Source of the DNA: JBDWFY01 sp965275915
GTDB taxonomy: Bacteria; Pseudomonadota; Alphaproteobacteria; Rhizobiales; Stappiaceae
NCBI GenBank assembly: GCA_965275915.1
Contig: CBDHYI010000007.1
Coordinates: 744,001 to 808,000 of the forward strand
Length of the DNA stretch: 64,000 nt
Reading direction: 5' to 3'
Part shown: piece by piece, positions 24,523-33,238 of the stretch
How the letters are laid out: every line of letters starts with the position of its first letter
Position numbering within the stretch: the stretch's first letter is position 1
Notes under the pieces: generated by a model
The model's database searches: none
Seen by the model: the letters and a program-made list of their open reading frames with translations, nothing else
What the model was told of the DNA's origin: nothing
Translations under genes and position numbers: made by a program

Positions 24523-26850
24523 TCAGGTGTTTTCATCCATAATCTCAGGTGGTTCAAATGCGGTCACAGGCGGTGGATCGTCCGCACGCTCGATATCGAC
24601 CAGACAGCTGTGGGCAATCGGGCCCTGAGCCAGACTGGAACCGCCTTTGTCAAGGGTCAGCATGTTCGGATTGCCGTGCTTGCAGGCGGTTACCGCCTCA
24701 TCGTCGATCGGATCGAACCAGGCACCGGTGCTGATGCAAATTACATCGGGCCGGATGCCCTCATCCAGCACCGCCCCGCAGAAGCAAGCGCCTCGATCAT
24801 TGAACACGCGGACGATATCTCCGTTTGAAATCCCCTTCTCTTCTGCAAGAGCGGGATGCAGGAGAACCGGTTCCCTGCCGGCGACTTTTGACACCCGGCT
24901 GACGGACCCATGGTCAAGTTGCGAATGCAGTTTATCCCGGGGCTGATTTGATATCAGATGCAGGGGATAGCGATCCGCATTGCCAAGCCACTCGGCAGGC
25001 TCCATCCAGTACGGGTGCCCGGGGCAGTCCGCGTAGTCAAAGCCGGCGATCGTTTTGGAAAAAATCTCGATCCTGCCGCTCGGCGTTTTCAGCGGACTGA
25101 TTTCAGGGTCGGCCCGGAAATCGCGAAACATGACATCCGGCTCCACCGGTTTTTCAACCTCGAACCACCGCCGTTCCTGCAATTCCGGAAAAGTCGGCAG
25201 AACGATTCCCTCCGCTGCTGCGTTCTGGCGTGTCCGGTCATAGAGATGGCGCACCCATTCGGGTGCATCCCGACCTTCGGTAAACTGCTCATGAACGCCC
25301 AAATGTTTTGCAATGCCGCCGAAAATATCGAAATCATCGCGCGCCGCTCCAACAGGCTGTATCGCCCGTTCCATATGTACGATGAATCCGTCCCGCCGTG
25401 TGAGCGCAATATCCTCGCGCTCCAGCGGCGTCGTACACGGCAGGACAATGTCCGCGTGTTTGGCAAGGCCGTTCCAACTCCACTCATTGGCAATCACTGT
25501 GTCCGGTCTGGTCCAGGCTTCGCGCAGGCGATTGAGATCCTGGTGATGATGAAACGGATTGCCGCCGGCCCACCAGACAATCCGGATATCCGGATAAGTG
25601 CGGCGCACGCCGTTATAGTCGAACGCCTCTCCCGGAGAGAGCAGCAGGTCGGAAATACGCGCAACGGGAATGAGATCCTTGACCGCATTTTCTCCCTGCG
25701 GCAAAGCCGCACCGGGAATAACCGTATATTCATTGCCGACGGAATTGACCGCGCTGATTCCAAACGCAATGCCGCCGCCCGGCAACCCCATCTGCCCCAG
25801 CATCGCCGCCAGTGAAATCGCCGCCCAGAACGGCTGCTCCCCATGATCCTGCCGGGTTAGCGACCAACTGACCGAAAGCATCGTGCGCTGACCGGCCATG
25901 CGCCGGGCAAGATCGCGGATTGTGTCAGAGGGCAGGTCGCTGATTGCGGCGGCCCACTCCGCTGATTTTACGATCCCGTCGTCCCGGCCTTCCAGATAGG
26001 CCGCAAATTTCTCAAAACCGACGGCGTACCGGTCCAGAAAACGCTGATCATGCAGCCCCTCAGCAAGCAGCGTATGGGCGAGTGCAAGCAGGATTGCAGT
26101 GTCGGTTGACGGCCGCGGTGTCAACCACTCAGCATTGGCTTCCACCATGATATCGTTGCGGATCGGCGATATGTTCACAAAACGAATTCCGGCCCGCACC
26201 GCCTCCGCAATCGCTCCGGGCTGGCGGTGCCGGCCGCATCCGCCCTGCCCGATCTGACCGTTTTTGATCGGCATGCCGCCAAACGCGACAATCAGGCTGG
26301 TGTTGTCGATCATCGACTGCCAGCTGTTGCCGGGATAAATGAACTCGCGGCAACCGCCCAAAACGTGGGGCATCAGAACCTCAGCTGCAGCAAAGGAATA
26401 CGTATCCTTGGATCGCGTATATCCACCGATACAGTTCAGGAATCTATGGATCTGGCTCTGGGCATGGTGGAAGCGGCCGGCGCTCGCCCAGCCATAGGAA
26501 CCGGCGTAAATTGCCTGATTGCCGAAGCGTTGCCTGACCCGGGTCAATTCATCGGCGACCAAGCGCTCCGCTTCGTCCCAGGAAACCCGAACGAACGGGT
26601 CCCGCCCCCGCCGATCCGTGCTGCCCGGCCCGTTGTCGAGCCAGCCTTTCCGGACCATCGGCGCATCGATGCGGGTCGGTCCGTCCAGAACATCGACGAT
26701 CCCGTGACCGATAGGAGACGGGGACGGGTCCTCGGAGAAATCCTCCAGCCCGGTTACCCTCCCGCCACTGGTTTTGACCCCGTAAGTTCCCCAGTGGCTG
26801 CTGGTCAAAGGAACGGGGCTGTTTCTTTCTGCTGATTTGCTCACCTTCAT
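24523..26850 (-). CDS. Molybdopterin-dependent S/N-oxide reductase, BisC/DMSO-reductase family (paralog 2)
   Basis: ~775 residues, paralogous to the enzyme at 5932-8235. It has LTSSHWGTYGVKTSGGRV at the start, GSYGWASAGRFHHAQSQIHR (Mo-serine region), WWAGGNPFHHHQDLNRLREA, HADIVLPCTTPLEREDI and a C-terminal YPLHLISNQPRDKLHSQLD. It lacks an N-terminal Fe-S motif and any Tat signal, so it is cytoplasmic like BisC. The ATG at 26850 gives the family N-terminus; extension to 26973 adds unrelated sequence. It is the first gene of the operon with mtoX, ferredoxin and CoA-binding protein. The actual oxide substrate (DMSO, methionine sulfoxide or other) is not known. Confidence 0.88.
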   Translation of the reverse strand: MKVSKSAERNSPVPLTSSHWGTYGVKTSGGRVTGLEDFSEDPSPSPIGHGIVDVLDGPTRIDAPMVRKGWLDNGPGSTDRRGRDPFVRVSWDEAERLVADELTRVRQRFGNQAIYAGSYGWASAGRFHHAQSQIHRFLNCIGGYTRSKDTYSFAAAEVLMPHVLGGCREFIYPGNSWQSMIDNTSLIVAFGGMPIKNGQIGQGGCGRHRQPGAIAEAVRAGIRFVNISPIRNDIMVEANAEWLTPRPSTDTAILLALAHTLLAEGLHDQRFLDRYAVGFEKFAAYLEGRDDGIVKSAEWAAAISDLPSDTIRDLARRMAGQRTMLSVSWSLTRQDHGEQPFWAAISLAAMLGQMGLPGGGIAFGISAVNSVGNEYTVIPGAALPQGENAVKDLIPVARISDLLLSPGEAFDYNGVRRTYPDIRIVWWAGGNPFHHHQDLNRLREAWTRPDTVIANEWSWNGLAKHADIVLPCTTPLEREDIALTRRDGFIVHMERAIQPVGAARDDFDIFGGIAKHLGVHEQFTEGRDAPEWVRHLYDRTRQNAAAEGIVLPTFPELQERRWFEVEKPVEPDVMFRDFRADPEISPLKTPSGRIEIFSKTIAGFDYADCPGHPYWMEPAEWLGNADRYPLHLISNQPRDKLHSQLDHGSVSRVSKVAGREPVLLHPALAEEKGISNGDIVRVFNDRGACFCGAVLDEGIRPDVICISTGAWFDPIDDEAVTACKHGNPNMLTLDKGGSSLAQGPIAHSCLVDIERADDPPPVTAFEPPEIMDENT

Positions 26851-27280
26851 CTCATGCAACTTCGGTAGTGACTGGCTTGAAAAAATCCGACCCAAACGCG
26901 GAAATGCTATTCGTTCAATGCCGCGATCACATATCGGTATGCGCGCTGTCGAGCCGGCCAAGGCCAATTTCAAGACAGGGCTGAACCGAGCTTCCGCTTG
27001 ACCAGGACGTGTGTCGATCTGTGCTCGCAGGTTCCTTCGGCAAAGACGCTCACAAGCGTTTCTGTTCGTGGTTGAACTGTCAGATGCGGTCGGTGCTCAA
27101 ACACTTCTGACGAGCCGGGTCGCGAATAATTCCAAAACTGCCTCCAAACCAAACGCTCCTCCCATTTTTCAGCCGCTGCGCTCTCGCTTGCGAGCAGAAC
27201 AGGCTCCTCATTTCATTGTACCGATCGATCTATCGATGGAACAACCGTCTTGAGACAAACCGGCGCTTCGGCACGGCGAC
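26851..27280. other. 430-bp gap without recognisable gene
   Basis: Lies between the HutC-type regulator stop and the molybdoenzyme start on the same strand, so it should hold the promoter of the mtoX operon. I see a near-palindrome around 27222-27240 (CGATCGATC followed by TATCGATGG) but no gene. Short open frames here have no similarity that I recognise. Confidence 0.4.
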
Positions 27281-28102
27281 TTAATCCGACACGGACAGAT
27301 GAATGCGCGCGGCGGATGAGTCGTAGTAGGCGCGGTAATACTCCAGGCGGGAGCCGTCTTCCTGGAAGCCGATCGATTCTATGAAGATCATCGGCCGGTT
27401 ATCGTCAATGCCCATGCGTGTCAGTATGAGCTCCGGCGGAACGGCGGCGTTCAGCCAGCGGTCGGCGCGGACGATATTGAGGCCGTAAATATTGCGAATG
27501 GTGCCGAGGATCGATTGACGCTTGAATGTGGCATGTTCGAACCTGGGCAGTTTGCCGGACGGAAATGACATCACCGTATGCGTGATGGCGCGGCCGTCGA
27601 CATGAAACACCCGTGTGATGCGGATTACCTCGTCGCCCTCCGCCAGCCCCAGTCCGTCCTGTTCCTCCGGATCGGCGGGGCATTTTATGAATTCGAAGGT
27701 GCGGGTATCGATCGTTGCGCCGCGGGCGATCATGTCGTCGAAAAGACTGACATTTGACGTCACAAAGCCGCTTTCACGCGGTCGTTGACCGACAAACATG
27801 CCTTTTCTCGGAACCTTGACCACCAGTCCCTTGGAGGCGAGCGCCGAAATGGCATGCCGAACGACGGGCTTTGATACTTCAAACAGCTGGCAGAGGATCG
27901 GCTCTGACGGAATCCGGCTGTCGATAGCGAGCTTTCCGCTGAGAATCAGGTTTTCAAGATGCAGATATAATTGCTCCCAGAGCGGCGCGGGCGCATCTCG
28001 CGAGAGCTTGATGTGGCGTCCCTCGCGAAGAAACAGTTCATAGGCATGGCTCTCCGCGGTCGCGAAGCCCGGGCGTCCTACTGAGCGGGCGCTTTTGCTC
28101 AT
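27281..28102 (-). CDS. GntR-family (HutC/UTRA subfamily) transcriptional regulator
   Basis: 273 residues: an N-terminal winged HTH after a ~35-residue lead (APLWEQLYLHLENLILSGKL, then SRIPSEPILCQLFEVSKPVV) and a UTRA ligand domain (~125-265) ending DGSRLEYYRAYYDSSAARIHL. UTRA regulators sense small metabolites. It lies 36 bases downstream of the Tau/Ssu-type ATPase on the same strand, so it is probably the last gene of that transporter operon and a local repressor of the divergent promoters at ~30.8 kb. Confidence 0.9.
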   Translation of the reverse strand: MSKSARSVGRPGFATAESHAYELFLREGRHIKLSRDAPAPLWEQLYLHLENLILSGKLAIDSRIPSEPILCQLFEVSKPVVRHAISALASKGLVVKVPRKGMFVGQRPRESGFVTSNVSLFDDMIARGATIDTRTFEFIKCPADPEEQDGLGLAEGDEVIRITRVFHVDGRAITHTVMSFPSGKLPRFEHATFKRQSILGTIRNIYGLNIVRADRWLNAAVPPELILTRMGIDDNRPMIFIESIGFQEDGSRLEYYRAYYDSSAARIHLSVSD

Positions 28103-28138
28103 GTGCTGCTCCCCGCGTGGAAAACCACCATGGTTCTT

Positions 28139-28894
28139 TCAGTGTTCAAGCATACCCCAGAGTTTGCGTTTAATATCCAGGAACTCCGACGTCAATCGCA
28201 TCTCATCGGCACGCGGCCGCGGCAAAGCGACCTCTTCGATATGCTGAACCCGGCCCGGCCGGGCGGACATGACCACGATCTTGTCGGACAGGAAAATGGC
28301 TTCCTCGATGTCATGCGTGACGAAAATCACCGTCTTCTTGGTTTGCCGCCACGTTTCCAGCAGATCAGCCTGAAGGCGTTCCTTCGTCTGAGCGTCGAGC
28401 GCACCGAACGGTTCGTCCATCAGCAGAACTTCGGGGCTGTTGGCATAGACACGACCGATATCGACACGCTTGCGCATGCCTCCGGACAGTTCACGTGGCC
28501 AGCGGTCCTCGAAGCCTTTGAGGCCGACAGCCTCGACCCACCTGGCTTCGATTTCGCGCTGCTCCTTTGCGCTCGCACCACGCAGGCGCGGGCCGTATGA
28601 AATGTTCTTGGAAACCGTCATCCAGGGAAACACCGCATCCTGCTGAAACACCATGCCGCGTCGCTGATCCGTGCCTTCGATGACTTCGCCGTCCAGCCGC
28701 ATCTGTCCGTCCGAAGGGGTAAAGAGACCGGCCATCATTTTGAGCAGCGTCGACTTTCCGCAACCCGAAGTCCCGATAATGGAATTGAAACTGCCGGACT
28801 CGAACGTCAGATTGATGCCCTCCAGAACGGTCAGTGCGCCTGGAGAGCCTTTGCCAAATGTGTGGGTAAGATTGTCGACGACGATTTCAGGCAT
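28139..28894 (-). CDS. ABC transporter ATP-binding protein, nitrate/sulfonate/taurine type
   Basis: 251 residues with Walker A GTSGCGKST (~41-49), Q-loop FQQDAVFPWMTV, signature LSGGMRKRVDIGR, Walker B LLMDEPFGALD and the switch His in VTHDIEEA. The start is the ATG at 28894, which overlaps the permease stop as TAATG; longer frames are artefacts. The family imports sulfonates, nitrate, taurine or pyrimidine precursors. Partners are the permease at 28894-29670 and the Tat-exported binding protein. Confidence 0.92.
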   Translation of the reverse strand: MPEIVVDNLTHTFGKGSPGALTVLEGINLTFESGSFNSIIGTSGCGKSTLLKMMAGLFTPSDGQMRLDGEVIEGTDQRRGMVFQQDAVFPWMTVSKNISYGPRLRGASAKEQREIEARWVEAVGLKGFEDRWPRELSGGMRKRVDIGRVYANSPEVLLMDEPFGALDAQTKERLQADLLETWRQTKKTVIFVTHDIEEAIFLSDKIVVMSARPGRVQHIEEVALPRPRADEMRLTSEFLDIKRKLWGMLEH

Positions 28895-29670
28895 TACTCG
28901 CGAGCCTCCGACCAGACCATCAACCGCGCCTGTATCATACGGAAAATACGGTCCATGATGAACGCGCAAAATCCGATGATGACAATGATCATCATGACCT
29001 GATCCGTCAGGAAGTAGCGGCGGCCTTCCTGTAACAGAAAACCCAGACCGTTCTGTGCAGCCAGAAGCTCTGATGCGACCAGTGTGGTCCAGGCGGCGGC
29101 CAGCGCAATCCGGTATCCGGTGATGATAAACGGGGTTGCCGCCGGAATGGCGACGGTCCGAAACACCTGAAAGCGGGTTGCGCCCATCGTTGCCGCCGCA
29201 TCGACATAGACCTGGGGAACGTTTTTCATTCCCGCGATCACATTCACCACACAAACCATGAAACAGGCAATTGTAATGATCAGCACCCGGCTGAACTCTT
29301 CAATGCCGAACCAGATGATGATGATCGGAATATAGGCCAGCGGCGGAATCGGGCGGACCGCCTCGATGAGCGGGTCAAACAGATATTCGATAACTTTGTA
29401 CCAGCCGATCAGGCAGCCAAGGATCAGAGCAAGTGTGGTGCCGATCAGAAACCCCATGCTGATCCGGAACAGGCTGGCACCAAGCGCCGTCAACAAGCTG
29501 CCGGTGGTAAGGTTGACATAGAACGAGTTGAGAACGTCCGTGATCGGCGGCAACAGGGCGGGATTGTTGTCCGGCCGATTGGTGATTATCGCATAGACAA
29601 CAAAAACAGTGATAACTGACAGCGCGCCCAGAACAAAGCGCGCTGACAGAAGCGTTGCTTGCAGCTTCAT
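28894..29670 (-). CDS. ABC transporter permease, nitrate/sulfonate/taurine type
   Basis: 258-residue permease with about six transmembrane segments. PLIEAVRPIPPLAYIPIIIIWFG (shown in part: RPIPPLAYIPI) is the diagnostic SsuC/TauC block, and DAAATMGATRFQVFRTVAIP is the EAA loop contacting the ATPase. It starts four bases after the binding-protein stop, and its stop overlaps the ATPase start (TAATG). Confidence 0.92.
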   Translation of the reverse strand: MKLQATLLSARFVLGALSVITVFVVYAIITNRPDNNPALLPPITDVLNSFYVNLTTGSLLTALGASLFRISMGFLIGTTLALILGCLIGWYKVIEYLFDPLIEAVRPIPPLAYIPIIIIWFGIEEFSRVLIITIACFMVCVVNVIAGMKNVPQVYVDAAATMGATRFQVFRTVAIPAATPFIITGYRIALAAAWTTLVASELLAAQNGLGFLLQEGRRYFLTDQVMMIIVIIGFCAFIMDRIFRMIQARLMVWSEARE

Positions 29671-29674
29671 GTGC

Positions 29675-30709
29675 CTAGATCTTTGCTACGATCTGATCCG
29701 AGACGAGAGCGTCTAAATCGGGCATGCCGCCGATCCGGTCGTTCGCGACCAAAAATTCGGATTGCACGCGCAAGGCGTTGGTCAGGATGCCCTGGGCATA
29801 GACGTCCTTGATCTCCTGGGTGTCGAAGTAGAAATAACCGTTCAGAAGCGGTTCGACATCGGCAGGCGCTACGCCGGCCCGGCCAAGGCCTTCCTGCCAG
29901 ACAACCATGCGGTCCACGACCGCCGCGTTGTCTTTACGCAGCATTCCCACAGCCTGATTGTGGAAGGCCGCCACGATTGTGGTCATCGCCTCTTCCTTCG
30001 CATCCACGACGGGCTGGGTCGACATGAAAACGTCCATAATGCTGGGACGGCTCTCTATCGGCAGTTTGGAACCGTCAACAATCATTGTGGCTCCGGGCAG
30101 CTTATCGAAGATCAGTTTGCGGGACGTGGCCAGGGGAACCGTTGCATCAACCGCGCCGGCAATCATGGCCGCCTGACCGTCAATCGGCTCCATGTTGATG
30201 CGCTTGAAAGGCATGTCTTCAAGGCCGTTGGCCTTCAGTGCCACATCGAGAAAGAAATCGAAATTCGATCCCGACGTCACCGCGACGCGTTTTCCTTCAA
30301 GATCGGCCAGCGTGTTCAGACCTTCCTGTCCGACGATTGTGAACAAACCGCTCGCATCACCGCAGATCGAGATTTCGCGGAAGTCGGCAACCTTCTTGTA
30401 CATTGCCGCAAGCGGCGGCACCGAACCGACGGTGATTGCATCGACCGACCCGCCGACCATTGCTTCGATGGCGGGCGGACCGGAGGGAAACACACTGAAT
30501 TGCATTTCCACCCCGGGGGCAAAGCCCTGATCCTGAATCAGCCAGTAAAGGCCAAAGGAATAGGCGGGGATTATTCCGATTTTCAGCGTTTCATTTGCAG
30601 CATGGGCTTTGCCGAAAAAGAATGCAGGCGCTGCCAGCGCTGCGGTTGCGGCAACCCCGCCTTTCAAGACATTGCGGCGGCTCGTGGCGCCGGTTTTTGG
30701 TTTCGCCAT
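29675..30709 (-). CDS. Tat-exported ABC substrate-binding protein (NMT1/SsuA-like)
   Basis: 344 residues with a twin-arginine signal (SRRNVLKGG at ~10-18, hydrophobic stretch, cleavage near AHA) and an NMT1/SsuA-type binding fold: IGIIPAYSFGLYWLIQDQG, AMVGGSVDAITVGSVPPLAA, LEGKRVAVTSGSNFDFFLDV. A strong ribosome site (GGGAGGAGAG) precedes the ATG at 30709; longer frames upstream are AT-rich leader. It binds the transported compound in the periplasm; the divergent sulfatase suggests a sulfated or sulfonated ligand, but this is inferred. Confidence 0.9.
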   Translation of the reverse strand: MAKPKTGATSRRNVLKGGVAATAALAAPAFFFGKAHAANETLKIGIIPAYSFGLYWLIQDQGFAPGVEMQFSVFPSGPPAIEAMVGGSVDAITVGSVPPLAAMYKKVADFREISICGDASGLFTIVGQEGLNTLADLEGKRVAVTSGSNFDFFLDVALKANGLEDMPFKRINMEPIDGQAAMIAGAVDATVPLATSRKLIFDKLPGATMIVDGSKLPIESRPSIMDVFMSTQPVVDAKEEAMTTIVAAFHNQAVGMLRKDNAAVVDRMVVWQEGLGRAGVAPADVEPLLNGYFYFDTQEIKDVYAQGILTNALRVQSEFLVANDRIGGMPDLDALVSDQIVAKI

Positions 30710-30794
30710 AATTCTCTCCTCCCTCAAAAATTCATTGGTTCCAGTGCGGCTCCGGACCTCCTGAGCGATCTGACAGGTACGATTTTTGTTTTTT

Positions 30795-30873
30795 TGATTA
30801 TAATCAGAAATAATATTATATAAACCGACTAAAATAGTAAAGTAGATCATTGACATAATTCTGTTTATAATCA
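30795..30873. promoter_or_regulatory. Paired TATAATCA sites in the ABC importer / sulfatase divergent promoter
   Basis: A perfect 12-bp palindrome TGATTATAATCA (30795-30806) and a second TATAATCA (30866-30873) lie in a very AT-rich stretch between divergent starts at 30709 and 30948. Spacing is about seven helical turns, which would suit a dimeric GntR regulator bridging two promoters. The HutC-type protein at 27281-28102 is the local candidate. Confidence 0.45.
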
Positions 30874-30947
30874 AAATTAGCGATAAATCCTGAATCCTTC
30901 GGATACCGCAGCGAGAGTGGGCTCGAAGGTGACGCATCGAGGGAAAT

Positions 30948-32489
30948 ATGAATATCATTTTGGTTCTCGTGGACAGCCTCAATAAGTCGGCTTTACGTAT
31001 TTACGACCCCGAGACCAAGTGCCGTACGCCAAACATTGAAGCCTTTGCCGGGCGCAGTCACGTGTTTGACAATCATTTCGTGGCGAGCTTGCCGTGCATG
31101 CCCGCACGGCGGGAGATCAGCGCCGGCAGAAAGGAATTCATGTGGCGCCCATGGGGACCGCTGGAGGTGTACGATCCGCGCCTGCCGCGCGAGGTCCAGG
31201 CTCAGGGCTTCAACACCGCGCTGGTCACCGACCACTATCATTACTGGGAGGAGACCGCGAACGGTTATATGCAGGGGTTCATGACCTTGGAAATGATCCG
31301 GGGCCACGAAACGGATTATCATGAACTGCCCACCAATGGCGACGTGCCCAAGTGGGTCGAGAAGATGAGCGAGTTCCGCTCGCCGTATCACATGCGCCAA
31401 TATTGGGAGAACGTGAAGACTTTCCGGCAGGAAGAGGATTACTTTCCCGCCAAGACGTTTACGGCAGCCGCGCGGTGGCTGGAAAAATATTCCGACCGGG
31501 GGCCGTTTTTCCTCCAGGTGGAAAGCTTCGATGTGCATGAGCCGTTTCATGTCCCGGCGCCGTACGACACGATGTACACCGACGGCATCAAGGGCGATGC
31601 GAACGATTACAACATCTGGCCGCCCTATCAGATCTACAAAGACCTTGATGCGTTCATGCGTCAGACCACTCCTGAAGAGCTTGCCTATCTGAGAGCGCAG
31701 TATTTCGGAAAAACGACGATGGTCGACAGGTGGCTCGGGACGTTCCTGGACAAGATCGGGCAGCTTGGCCTTTGGGACGACACGATGGTCATCTTTACAA
31801 CCGATCACGGTCATGATCTGGGCGAGCGCGGTGTCTTCGGCAAGCAATATCCCCATTATGACAGCCATGCCAACATCCCGCTGATCGTCTGGCATCCCCA
31901 CAATCCCAGGCAGGGAGCCCGCGTTGCCGGATTGACCCAGACGGTCGACCTGTTTTCAACGATCATTGAAGCGGCCGGTGGGTTGCCGCCGTCTTCCACC
32001 CGACATTCAAGAAGCATTTTGCCGTTGATCCAGGGCGAGGAGGAGGCCCGTGAGGACGTAATCTACGGAACCTTTGGCCAGGGGGTCTGCATCACAGACG
32101 GCGAGTGGACGCTTTTCAAGTCTCCGGTCGATAACGAACTGCTCCACAGTTATTCAACGATGATCTCCCGCCCGCTGATCGTGGATAACCCCATCGATGG
32201 CCGGGTCGGTCGTGCGCCGACGGAGCCGGTCGGCCAGGGTAGGTTCGATCCGACGGTGCCGTATCCCACGTGGAAAATTCCAATACGGATTGATCCGCGC
32301 ACGCGTGAAAACTTCCTCTTCCATAGAAGCTCGGACCCGGAGCAGCAAAACAATCTTTGGGACAGTCACCCGGCGGAGCGCGGACGTATGCTGCTTCTGT
32401 TGCAACGGCGGATGGCGGAAGAGGGTTGCCCTCCTGAGCAATTCGAGCGCCTTGGTCTGCACCAGGGAACAGCTCAGGCAGCTGAGTGA
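30948..32489 (+). CDS. Sulfatase (alkaline phosphatase superfamily, formylglycine type)
   Basis: 513 residues. IILVLVDSLNKSALRIYD opens with the metal-binding Asp (D9), and the C-x-P-x-R motif is Cys50-Met-Pro-Ala-Arg54 within SLPCMPARREISAGR, whose Cys is converted to formylglycine. Later metal ligands are in FTTDHGHDLGERGVFGK. It should hydrolyse sulfate esters (or a phosphonate/phosphodiester in some relatives). No signal peptide, so it acts on an imported substrate. No formylglycine-generating enzyme is in the window. It is divergent from the Tau/Ssu-type importer and heads an operon with aldolase, kinase, SDR and monooxygenase. Confidence 0.9.
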   Translation: MNIILVLVDSLNKSALRIYDPETKCRTPNIEAFAGRSHVFDNHFVASLPCMPARREISAGRKEFMWRPWGPLEVYDPRLPREVQAQGFNTALVTDHYHYWEETANGYMQGFMTLEMIRGHETDYHELPTNGDVPKWVEKMSEFRSPYHMRQYWENVKTFRQEEDYFPAKTFTAAARWLEKYSDRGPFFLQVESFDVHEPFHVPAPYDTMYTDGIKGDANDYNIWPPYQIYKDLDAFMRQTTPEELAYLRAQYFGKTTMVDRWLGTFLDKIGQLGLWDDTMVIFTTDHGHDLGERGVFGKQYPHYDSHANIPLIVWHPHNPRQGARVAGLTQTVDLFSTIIEAAGGLPPSSTRHSRSILPLIQGEEEAREDVIYGTFGQGVCITDGEWTLFKSPVDNELLHSYSTMISRPLIVDNPIDGRVGRAPTEPVGQGRFDPTVPYPTWKIPIRIDPRTRENFLFHRSSDPEQQNNLWDSHPAERGRMLLLLQRRMAEEGCPPEQFERLGLHQGTAQAAE

Positions 32490-32577
32490 AACCTCATGAC
32501 CGGTCCTGCGGCGTGCCCGAGTGCACCGCTGTGTCTGAAACGAGCAAAAAACAAGCGCCGAAGGGGGGCGGCTGACG

Positions 32578-33235
32578 TTGAAGCAGAACGAACTTACCGA
32601 GACTGAAAAGCGTAAGGCGGTCATCGCGCATTGCCTCAAAATGAATCGGTCCGGGTTAAACCAGGGTACATCAGGCAACATTTCGATACGTCACGGCGAT
32701 GGCATGCTGATCACGCCGACCTCAACGCCATACGAAGACCTGATACCCGAAAGCATCGCATATGTTCACATGGACGGGAGTGCCGATGGTCCGCTTGCAC
32801 CGTCCTCGGAATGGCGGTTCCACCGCGATATTCTAGCAGTTCGGGACGATGTGGATGCAATCGTGCACGCACATCCGACCTATTGCACCATTTTGGCTAT
32901 TCACGGACGCGGGATCCCGGCGATCCATTATATGATCGCTGTTTTCGGCGGGCCGGATATTCGCGTTGCGCCCTACGCGATTTACGGCAGCCAGGCGCTT
33001 TCCGATCATGCGGTCAGAGCCTTGGAGGACCGTCAGGCCTGCCTGCTTGACCATCATGGCTCAATTGCCCTGGGCTCAACGATTGAGCAGGCCTTTTGGC
33101 GCGGAGGAACTCGAGACGCTGGCGCGTCAGTATCATGGAGCCCTTTCCCTTGGCGAACCACCGCTTCTAACCGAGCAACAGATCAAAGATGTGATCAACA
33201 AGATCGCCGGTTATGGCCTGACGGACGAGGATTGA
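32578..33235 (+). pseudogene. Class II aldolase/adducin family (fuculose-phosphate aldolase-like), frameshifted
   Basis: From a TTG start the frame encodes LNQGTSGNISIRHGDGMLIT, AIVHAHPTYCTILA (zinc His pair) and LLDHHGSIALGSTIEQAFW, the class II aldolase core. Near 33100 the family sequence jumps frame: AEELETLARQYHGALSLGEP and the natural C-terminus ending at 33235 are in another frame. Restoring two bases in the CGCG run (33100-33103) would give the expected Trp-Arg-Ala-Glu-Glu. So either a genuine inactivating deletion or a sequencing error. If intact it would cleave a phosphorylated sugar made by the next gene, a PfkB kinase, three bases downstream. Confidence 0.85.
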
Positions 33236-33238
33236 TCG

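Noticed and set aside
26851..26973. N-terminal extension of the second molybdoenzyme
   Set aside because: The extra 41 residues have no similarity to the family and no export signal pattern; the ATG at 26850 gives the expected start.
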